Positions 56,501-64,000 of a DNA stretch of 64,000 nt are shown here, in pieces; position 1 is the first letter of the stretch; each line of letters begins with the position of its first letter. A program made the position numbers and the translations under genes. Under the pieces are notes generated by a model. That model did not search any database. It saw only the letters and a program-made list of their open reading frames with translations, and was not told where the DNA came from. The stretch is taken from the NCBI RefSeq assembly GCF_042477335.2, contig NC_091256.1, positions 49,183,001-49,247,000 on the forward strand, written 5' to 3'. The stretch comes from Ovis canadensis (Eukaryota > Chordata > Mammalia > Artiodactyla > Bovidae).

Positions 56501-59500
56501 TATCTTCTGCTTCTGTTAGGTCCATACCATTTCTGTCCTTTATCGAGCCCATCTTTGCATGAAATGTTCCCTTTGTATCTCTAACATTCTTGAAGAGATC
56601 TCTAGTCTTCCCCATTCTGTTTTTTCCCTCTATTTCTTTGCATTGACTTATTAGAAGTAATTAAGTGCTGCCTGAGCATCTATTTTGACAGAGTTTTGTA
56701 CTAAGTCCTGGGATGACAAATATGTGTCATAACCACTTTATGTAAATGGTTTCTACTTCATTTGGTGTAGCAAGCCTTACTAAAGGTCCACAATCTCGTG
56801 ACAGAAAAACTCATTTAATAGCAAAACCTGCCCTGAAATCATATGGTCAGGAAACATGATTGAACTGATATGACACTATATATATAGTCTTTGTCCAACT
56901 CCAGGTTTTGCTGTAGTAGTTTTATTACATTTGATGATAAGGTGTTGCACCAGATCTCACTAGGAATACTTTAGGAAAAACTTCAAAAATCTACAAATTC
57001 CAAAATGTTAATATGTCTGGTCCTACAAGTACAAACAAAAGATTATATAACTTTACAACAAGATAGCCCGTGGTGACTGTTACTTAAATAAATAAATGCC
57101 TTGAGATTTAGATAAGGCTGGACTCCTAAAATACTAGCAGGTCAAGAGAAATTTCCTATAGGATAACATTTAGCTGAGACTTGAAGGATGTTCTCAGATG
57201 AGAAAAGTGAAGAACCATCATGTGACACAGCCCCAGAAAGCGGGGCATTCCCAGCAGTACAGACACCAGCAGTGTGCCAGCATCAGGTGGGAAAGGCTTC
57301 CAGGTAGCAGTGACCAGCAATCCATGAAAGGCTCAGGGAAGACAATGAACATGGTATGTTCATGGATCTATAAGTTAACCAGTACAGCTAGATCAGGAAA
57401 TTTATTTTAGGAAGCACTAGATGATAGATCCGGAGAGGGCAATGGCACCCCACTCCAGTACTCTTGCCTGGAAAATCCCATGGATGGAGGAGCCTGGAAG
57501 GCTGCAGTCCATGGGGTCGCTAAGAGTTGGACACAACTGAGTGACTTCACTCTCACTTTTCCCTTTCATGCATTGGAGAAGGAAATGGCAACCCACTCCA
57601 GTGTTCTTGCCTGGAGAATCCCAGGGCTAGAGAAGCCTGGTGGGCTGCCGTCTATGGATTTGCACAGAGTCGGACACGACTGAAGTGACTTAGCAGCAGC
57701 AGCAGCAGATGATAGATCAATATGATTCAAAGTCAGACTCTGGGTTATCCACAAGAAGGAAAGATATCTTTCTCATAAAGTCGTTGTGTATAAGCAGAAT
57801 TATTCTCAAAAGCCCTGTGGGAGTATGCTGCTGCTGCTGCTGCTGCTAAGTTGCTTCAGTCATATCTGACTCTGTGCGACCCCATAGACGGCAGCCCACC
57901 AGGCTCCCCCAGCCCTGGGATTCTCCAGGCAAGAATACTGGAATGAGTTGCCATTTCCTTCTCCAATGCATGAAAGTGAAAAGTGAAAGTGAAGTTGCTC
58001 AGTCGTGTCCAACTCTTAGCGACCCCATGGACTGCAGCCTACCAGGCTCCTCTGTCCATGGGATTTTCCAGGCAAGAGTACTGGAGTGGGATGTCATTGC
58101 CTTCTCCGTGTGGGAGTATAACCATATACAAATATTCTAAACTTTAGCCGTCTCCATACACCCCACTTCTTCCCTCTTTTCTAAGAAAAGTTGCTTGGTA
58201 TGCTGTAGTATCAGAGAGGAATTTTTGAAAAGTGTGTTACCTTAAGCTTTTATCTTACCAGTTCTGTCATGTAGAAGGTATTCTGGGAGAGAGAAACCTG
58301 AGAATTCTGAACTTTTCTCTGTGTGCTTTTTCTGTAAAATAAAAATCAAATGGGATTTAAAAACTAGCAGGCTGAATGTGAGCATGTCTTAAATTTCATA
58401 CACTCTAATATAGGACCTCATGACCTCAAAAGATTTTGTTGTGGCTGTAATAAAAGGTTGCTCAACAAGCCACATACAATAGGTCATTTGGATTGCAAAG
58501 GGAAAAGTATTGAACCAGAACTATCTGAAATTTTGTTTCACTCATTCATTCCTTTATTCATTCAGCAAATACATATTTGAGTTCATTATGCATAGGGTAC
58601 TACATTAGTCATAGCTGCAAACAAGAGGTACAGCAGGCATGCAGTATTCTAAAAGCAGAGGGAAAAGAAGTCTTAGAATAATCATAATACAAATGAATAA
58701 ACAGAATATGATTAGGATAGTAAAAACAATTAGAGCTTGGTGAAAGTAGAGATGACTTCCGATATGTGGGATGGAAGATAAGGAAAGGCATGAGAAGGGG
58801 ACAACTTTTGAGCTGGACCTTGAAGGTATATCTAAGCAAGCAAAAATGGGACTGATAAAATGGGAATATGAAAGATGATCAAGGCAGACTGCTAAAATGC
58901 ATGCACAATAGTTTTGAATTAGTCTCTGACCTTGCCCTCAAGTTACTTATGTTCTAGTGGGGATGATAGGAGATTGATACAATTACAACCCAAGACAGAC
59001 AATGCTAACATGCCCCATAGCGTGACATCTTGTCCTAGACATCTAGATCTATGACAAGCTCTTCCAGCCATCAGGGAGCATCTGAGCTTAATTTCCTCCC
59101 TACTGGCTCAAACTACCCCACATATTTAAATACTGAAAATGTGAACTCTCTGGAGCTACTGTCTGTTGTTACATAAAATTTTTATTTTCCTCTGTTTGCA
59201 GAACAGTCTTTTAGGGAAAATTCTAAGGAGCTGCAGGGAATGTACTCTTCTCTTCTTGTGTTAAGATTGGCTGGAGTCCAGTGGTGAAAGAGTCCAGTAA
59301 TTCGTTAATGATGGAAATAATTCATGGTCTTATTATCTCTGTTTCTCAGAGCAAAATCATACATTTTTTAAACCAGTCTCCAACCCACAGCTCAGCCCTC
59401 CCTTTAGTGGGCAGCTTAGAAAACTCCTTTTCACAAACATTAACACAAGTTACTGGCTAGGGGTGAGCAGTAACAGACTCAAACATGAGAACCCACCAAG

Positions 59501-62346
59501 CCAAAGCGTTCACTCTTTCCCTGACCTTAGCAGAAATTTCCAAGAGAGGTTTAAAAAGTTAAAATCTCTGGGCTTACTTATCATGAGAAATGCAGCAACC
59601 ACGAGTAGAGGAAGTTTATTTTTGTCACTTAAGGGGAAACAGTGAAGACTCAGGCAGCCCCCCAGAGACACAGTTCTCTCATTTGGGGTTGTTGGACTGG
59701 AGGGAGTTAGCTGTCTTTAATCCAGAAGCAATATAACATTTCATCCTTTTCCTTCCTTTCATGAGAATTCCTTCAAGATGTGGGGAAAGATGGGTTGCCA
59801 GCTTTCAGATGTACTTTCAAGGCAGCACATTCTGTGAACTTTTATCCTGTTCTTGAAACAGAAAGGAAATGTTTGTTTTGAACTTAGCCTTCCACCGCTC
59901 CTCAAAAGAAGCCACTTTTCAATTACATGGTGGTTTTACCGTAAGATGCCAAAATTTAACACAAGTTCTAAGGCTTTTTGTTTCTTTTGTTTCTTTAGTG
60001 AGGAGTGAATGCCACTAGTTGGTGAGTTCAGGAACTCCTCAAGCACAGAATTCATTCACACTACAGAAGTGGTCCTCAGGCTTGGTCCCTGGACCAACAG
60101 CATCAGCAGCACAGGGATCTTGTCAGAAATACACATTCTCAGGCCTCACCCCAGACACACTGAAATTCAGAGGTGGGACCCAGGAAGCGACAGTCTAAGG
60201 AGCCCTTCAGGAAATGACTTCTTTAGAGAGTTCTATGGCTAGTGAAGAGAAGAGTTCACCGAATTCCATACAGCCAATCAAATAGGCTAAAAGCCACAGC
60301 ATCCAGTGGACTATTTAGTTATGTTCTTAAATGTTCTTAATGTTCTTAAAATGAGTATGAGATCAGACCCAGTGCTGTGACTGGGGGGAAAAAAAAAGAG
60401 CTAAACTGGAGCTAATCAGAGTAAAAGGATCAAGATGGAAGATTCACCAGCTCTGTGCCAGGTGTTGTTGAAGGCTTTCCTTTCCATGTCTTACAGACAG
60501 CAGTCAATTTTTTTTTCATTTTTTTTTTTTAACATATGGAAAAAGTTTCAATCAACTGATCATTGAATAGTCACTGAGGGGAATGCCATTCTTGGTTTCC
60601 CTTTTAAGCCTTATTATTCTTCTTCAGTTTGGTCGCTCAGTCATGTCCAACTCTTTGCAACCCCATGGACTGCATGCAGCACACCAGGCTTCCCTGCCCA
60701 TCACCAACTCCTGGAGCTTACTCAAACTCATGTCCACCAAGCCAGTGATGCCATCCAACCATCTATTCTCCTGTCGTCTTATTCTCCTTAGGACCATTCA
60801 GAAGAAGGCAGAGCCAGCATCTACAAGTCTGTGTTCACCAACTCTTCCAAAGAGATGATGTGCTTTCCAGACTTCCCATACCCTGACGATTACCCGAACT
60901 ACATGCACCAAAGCAAGGTCCAGGACTACATAAAGACATTTGCTCAAAAGAAGAATCTTTTCAGATATATACAGTTTGAGGTAAGGACCTTGTAACGTGT
61001 GCTGTTGACATCAATGTGTTTAAGTATTAGAGGAGAAGCAGAGATACAGGACATCATCCTAGAAAATAGAGTCAAAGGTTTGGACACCTCACCAATCAAA
61101 TGTTGGTTCAGATTATAAAGCACTCATGAATTTTTTTATTTCCCCTTAAAATGTGTTCTCCAAAGTCTCTAAGAGCTTTCAAAACATCATAGAAAATGGT
61201 GGAGGCAGCTGTACCAGCCTAATGAACTTTCCACCCTCACATGCTTATGTTTTAGAAACAACCCCAAAGTCTCTAGTTCACACTTAGACTTCTATAGGTT
61301 CAATGCCCAAGGAGTTGTAATTCTACTAGATGTGGCATTTGTTAGAGATTCTGCCTTTAAGAAGAGAGTAACAATGTAAAAGAGTAATTGTATTGCCCTT
61401 TTTCTTCACACACTTAGTTTCTTAGATTAAAAGCCTTAGGAGTTATGGCATAGCAGCACTGTCTCCGTAATTATTAAGTAATACTTCCCATTTGTTTAGA
61501 ACTCAACTTCAATCCATTAGTTATGTGCAGAGCACACATATATAGTGGGGAAAATAATAAGCAAAATCATAAATTGGAACTTTACTTAATATTTTATTTA
61601 TTTATCTGATTAAATTTTAAACAATTTTACTTATACCAAGCTCCAGGAGTTGGTGATAGATAGGGAAGCCTGACATGCTGCAGTCCATGGGGTCGCAAAG
61701 AGTCAGACACAACTGAGTGACTGAACTGAGCTGACATCAACATAACAGTCTTACAATGGAAGTGACTAATATTTCCAAAGGATAGTGTCCTTATATTGCA
61801 AAACAGAGATCAAGGATTGAAGCCTGAGATAATCGCATATTACTGGAGCAGATAGAAGAGGAAGCAGCCATGGATGTCAATGCAGGGTGACAGCAAGCAA
61901 ATGATATGGCACCTTTCATAAGAATACGCAGTGCAAAGTATCCCAAATCTACTAACTAGATGTCAGAAAAATAAATACACCCCAGTGAGTAATTATTCTT
62001 GTGAAATTTGCAGATTCACTGTGACTTCCTATTTTAATGCCTTTCCACATTATTCTCAATGACCATGAGAACACACAACAATTATTTTTTACACAGAAAT
62101 ACTGCAAGGAACAAACAAACAAACAAACAAAAAAACCTTATAGAACTGTAAAAAGAAGCAATTTCTTTCTGGTTTTCTTTAAGACCCTGGTTACTAGTAT
62201 AAAGAAATGTCCCAACTTCTTGATCACTGGCCAATGGGAAATTGTTTCAGAAAAGGATGAGAAACAGGAATCTACTATTTTTGATGCTGTAATGATCTGT
62301 TCAGGACATCATGTGTACCCCAATCTACCAACGGATTCCTTTCCTG
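53375..62346 (+). CDS. FMO6: FMO6-like flavin-containing monooxygenase, 5' part (exons 2-4)
   Basis: Three coding exons, at 53393-53524, 60792-60980 and 62184-62346, match FMO3 exons 2-4 exactly in length (132, 189, 163) and phase. They give 161 residues plus one base without a stop. Motifs seen are GAGVSG at residues 9-14 and [17 protein letters not shown] at the end. Distinctive residues ([41 protein letters not shown]) resemble human FMO6P more than FMO3, and the position directly downstream of FMO3 on the same strand also fits. In human the gene is called a pseudogene because its transcripts splice abnormally. The copy here is undamaged as far as it is visible. Exons 5-9, including the NADPH site, lie outside the window, so coding status is open. 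Confidence 0.85.
53825..54154. repeat. 33-bp minisatellite, 10 copies
   Basis: Exactly ten 33-base units, each starting CCTATGCCTATTGCTATTAA. The only difference I see is a C-to-T at 54090 in the ninth unit. The period is a multiple of three, so open shadow frames run through it on both strands (11-residue repeats). It begins 300 bases after FMO6 exon 2. Confidence 0.97.
54180..54320 (+). repeat. MIR remnant
   Basis: GGGGTCAGAAGTCCTGAGTT, TCAGGAAAGTCACTTTATTC and CAAATGCAGAAGCTG follow the sense MIR order. Confidence 0.5.
54889..56641 (-). mobile_element. BovB LINE, 1.75 kb, 5'-truncated, with 11-bp target-site duplication
   Basis: The longest BovB copy here, bounded by ATTGACTTATT at 54878-54888 and 56642-56652. 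On the minus strand two open stretches, about 219 residues (56615-55956) and 221 residues (55944-55279), cover most of the reverse transcriptase, including [20 protein letters not shown] and the catalytic-type YTDD. They are separated by an in-frame TAA at 55956-55958 and a one-base deletion within about 8 bases. The endonuclease part is missing, so the copy cannot move itself. Confidence 0.95.
57165..57350 (+). repeat. Ancient interspersed repeat, family not assigned
   Basis: AGCTGAGACTTGAAGGATG, GGGGCATTCCCAGCAGTACA and GGCTTCCAGGTAGCAG resemble the family seen at 24176-25130. Confidence 0.35.
57431..57708 (+). repeat. BOV-A2 dimeric SINE, sense
   Basis: Two monomers and an (AGC)n tail. 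The target-site duplication AGATGATAGATC is seen at 57419-57430 and 57707-57718, the second copy overlapping the last AG of the tail. Confidence 0.93.
57827..58108 (-). repeat. BOV-A2 dimeric SINE, antisense
   Basis: Starts with a CTG-repeat head. It is bounded by TGTGGGAGTAT at 57816-57826 and 58109-58119. Together with 57431-57708 it forms an inverted pair about 120 bases apart. Confidence 0.93.
58535..58985 (+). repeat. Ancient interspersed repeat, family not assigned
   Basis: TCATTCATTCCTTTATTCAT, GAGCTGGACCTTGAAGGTA and CTTATGTTCTAGTGGGG match blocks of the old family seen at 24176-25130. Confidence 0.4.
60068..60232 (+). repeat. MER5A-like hAT DNA transposon remnant
   Basis: GTGGTCCTCAGGCTTGGTCC, CAACAGCATCAGCAGCACAG, AGAAATACACATTCTCAGGC and ACCCCAGACACACTGAAAT follow the MER5A order. 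Confidence 0.75.
60624..60788 (-). repeat. BovB 3' fragment abutting the FMO6 exon 3 acceptor
   Basis: TTTGGTCGCTCAGTCATGTC through CAGTGATGCCATCCAACCAT is clear antisense BovB. The last 29 bases before the acceptor TAG still align with the BovB segment that normally reads CATCCTCTGTCGTCCCC. Confidence 0.85.
60792..60980 (+). CDS. FMO6: FMO6 exon 3
   Basis: The exon is 189 bases in phase 0 (starts [13 protein letters not shown], ends RYIQFE), with a CTCCTTAG acceptor and a GTAAGG donor. The sequence immediately upstream of the acceptor aligns with an antisense BovB 3' end, so part of the pyrimidine tract appears to be repeat-derived. Confidence 0.9.
61638..61732 (+). repeat. BovB 3'-tail fragment, sense
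   Basis: CCAGGAGTTGGTGATAGATA through GTGACTGAACTGAGCTGACA, about 95 bases. The only sense BovB piece found inside either gene. Confidence 0.8.
62108..62134. repeat. (AAAC)n microsatellite
   Basis: About five CAAA units ending in an A-run, 50-75 bases upstream of the FMO6 exon 4 acceptor. Confidence 0.85.
62184..62346 (+). CDS. FMO6: FMO6 exon 4
   Basis: The exon is 163 bases, with a TTTTCTTTAAG acceptor and a consensus donor GTAAGT. It codes for a peptide starting [12 protein letters not shown] and ending DSFPG, with a split Gly codon as in FMO3 exon 4. An AAAC-type microsatellite sits about 55 bases upstream of the acceptor. Confidence 0.9.
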
Positions 62347-62865
62347 GTAAGTTTGGAAAATATGTAAGAATCTTATACACAAACATTATGGAATAAGATA
62401 GAGTTTTCCACAGATTGTACATAATGATCATTCTTAAGGTTCCAAATATTTTTTTAATTGTGTGATGATATGTCAAATATACTCATCATTGCCTTCATCC
62501 TAAAAGAATCAAGGACTTGCAGGTCAGAGATTAGATGAAGACACAGGTCGATAAAGAATAAACTTGGGTCTTTAAATTTCATCTATATCCACATTTTGCA
62601 AATTAACTTTAAAAATCACAGTGAGTGTGTGAGTATGTATGTGTGTGAGTGTGTAGTGATACATTTCATTACTCTGCAGAAGTGGCAAATAGCAAATAAA
62701 TACATAAGCAACCTCCCTTCCTTTTTCCTTTCTTCATCTTTCCTCCTCCCTGCTTCCCCCTCTCCTTCCTTCGTATTTTCCTTCCCTCATTCCTTCCTTT
62801 GCAACAGGGATGCTTCCCCTCAAAAATAGTAGAGCTCATATGCAGAGGCTGGTGTTCATATAAGT

Positions 62866-63058
62866 TAAAGTGAAAGTCGCTCAGTCGTGTCCAACTCTTT
62901 GCGACCCCATGGACTATACAGTCCATGGAGTTCTCCAGGCTAGAATACTGGAGTGGTAGTGTTTCCCTTCTCCAGGGGATCTTCCTAACCCAGGGATCAA
63001 ACCCAGGTCTCCTGCACTGCACGCAGATTCTTTACCAGCCAAGCCACAAGGAAGGCCC
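62866..63058 (-). repeat. Bov-tA SINE
   Basis: AAAGTGAAAGTCGCTCAGTC through CAAGCCACAAGGAAGGCCC, antisense, with an internal deletion near 62915. Confidence 0.87.
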
Positions 63059-63144
63059 ATATTGTTCATAAAACAAGGTAATTAAAAGAGTAGAGATTAA
63101 GGGATAATAGAAGATTGACAGAATTAATGCTAAGGGGCAGAATA

Positions 63145-63345
63145 TTTGGGGGTTCTGAATGTAGATACCTGGGCTCAACTCCTTATTCTACTAGATACTT
63201 ACCATGTAACCCTAGACAACTCACTAAACTTCTTTGTCTCAATTTCCTTTTCTTTTAAAATAGAGATAATAGTAGTACCTACCATTCAGAGGTGTTATCA
63301 GGATTAAATGACTAAGATAAGTAAACCCTCAACAAATACTATGAT
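63145..63345 (+). repeat. MIR SINE
   Basis: GGGCTCAACTCCTTATTCTA, CATGTAACCCTAGACAACTC, AGAGATAATAGTAGTACCTA and ATCAGGATTAAATGACTAAG give the full sense MIR order. Confidence 0.75.
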
Positions 63346-63517
63346 TATTAGAGAATATAAGTTCAAATTCCTTAAGTTTTTTATGAAGTCTTTAAAAGTA
63401 ATTAGTTAGGGATTTAGTGCCAAAAATATCCAAAAGGATAAGTGCTTTTCAATTAGGGAAATTTTTAAAATTAAAATTGCTAATAGGAGAATCAAACATT
63501 TAAAAATAGTGGGGGGC

Positions 63518-64000
63518 TAACAAACACATGAAAAGATGCTCAACATCACTCATTATCAGAGAAATGCAAATCAAAACCACAATGAGGTACCATTTCACGC
63601 CAGTCAGAATGGCTGCAATCCAAAAGTCTACAAGCAATAAATGCTGGAGAGGGTGTGGAGAAAAGGGAACTCTCTTATACTGTTGGTGGGAATGCCAACT
63701 AGTACAGCCACTGTGGAGAACAGTGTGGAGATTCCTTTAAAAAATGGAAATAGAACTGCTTTATGACTCAGCAATCCCACTGCTGGGCATACACACCGAG
63801 GAAACCAGAATTGAAAGAGACACATGTACCTCAATGTTCATTGCAGCACTGTTTATAATAGCCAGGACATGGAAACAACCTAGATGTCCATCAGCAGATG
63901 AATGGATAAGAAAGCTGTGGTACATATACACAATGGAGTATTACTCAGCCATTAAAAAGAATACATTTGAATCAGTTCGAATGAGGTGGATGAAACTGAA
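63518..64000 (+). repeat. Bovine-type L1 ORF2 C-terminus, runs off the window
   Basis: AACACATGAAAAGATGCTCA, AAATGCAAATCAAAACCACA and CTAGATGTCCATCAGCAGAT. It is 5'-truncated with little divergence and lies in sense orientation in FMO6 intron 4. The 3' end lies outside. Confidence 0.9.

Larger units (their letters stand above)
53525..60791 (+). other. FMO6: FMO6 intron 2 (7.3 kb)
   Basis: A GT-AG bounded intron with a minisatellite, a long BovB copy, two BOV-A2 SINEs, MER5-like and old repeats, and a BovB fragment at its 3' end. 54330-54880, 56660-57160, 58125-58530 and 58990-60060 show nothing I can name. Confidence 0.82.
60981..62183 (+). other. FMO6: FMO6 intron 3 (1.2 kb)
   Basis: A GT-AG bounded intron. 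Apart from a short BovB tail and a microsatellite, I see nothing nameable in it. Confidence 0.85.
62347..64000 (+). other. FMO6: FMO6 intron 4, partial
   Basis: Starts with the donor GTAAGT and continues past the window. It holds a TG-rich tract near 62620-62655, a CT-rich tract at 62715-62800, a Bov-tA, a MIR and an L1. Confidence 0.8.

Noticed and set aside
55279-56615. Reverse-transcriptase open frames as host genes
   Set aside because: They belong to a truncated BovB retrotransposon with target-site duplications; the same sequence recurs at 21183, 22727, 33995, 36071, 37575 and 43962.

Overview
The window is nuclear DNA from a ruminant, most likely a bovid (cattle, buffalo, sheep or goat). 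Two things show this. Its genes are split into introns with vertebrate splice sites. It is also packed with repeats that define ruminants: BovB (RTE-type) LINEs, Bov-tA and BOV-A2 tRNA-derived SINEs, CHR SINEs and bovine-type L1 3' ends. The species cannot be fixed from the sequence alone. Nothing prokaryotic, viral-genomic or CRISPR-like is present.

Two protein-coding genes are supported, both on the plus strand and both flavin-containing monooxygenases (FMO). The first, at 4772-30498, is a complete eight-coding-exon gene. Its joined exons give 1,599 bases and 532 residues, the usual FMO3 length, and I call it FMO3. The second begins at 53393 and runs off the right edge. Only coding exons 2-4 are present, all intact, and they resemble FMO6 (FMO6P in human). 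The order FMO3 then FMO6 on one strand matches the mammalian FMO cluster (human chromosome 1q; bovine chromosome 16 by inference). Both products would be ER-membrane flavoenzymes that use NADPH and oxygen to oxidise soft nucleophiles. FMO3 is the liver enzyme that converts trimethylamine to its odourless N-oxide.

Layout: 1-4771 is upstream sequence with a candidate CCAAT-rich FMO3 promoter and non-coding exon 1 near 3800-4060. 4772-31070 is FMO3 with its introns and 3' UTR. 31070-53374 is about 22 kb of intergenic DNA built largely from nested BovB, L1 and SINE insertions. 53375-64000 is the 5' part of FMO6, whose intron 2 holds a nearly perfect 10 x 33-bp minisatellite, a 1.75-kb BovB copy and an inverted pair of BOV-A2 SINEs.

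I did not find a new biological system. The most useful observations are the wild-type Arg238 codon of FMO3 (the site of the cattle fishy-milk nonsense allele), Met257 in FMO3, the minisatellite, an L1 insertion with a twin-priming signature inside a SINE, a rearranged BovB insert with target-site duplications, a BovB fragment reaching the FMO6 exon 3 acceptor, and a strand bias of BovB copies inside the genes.
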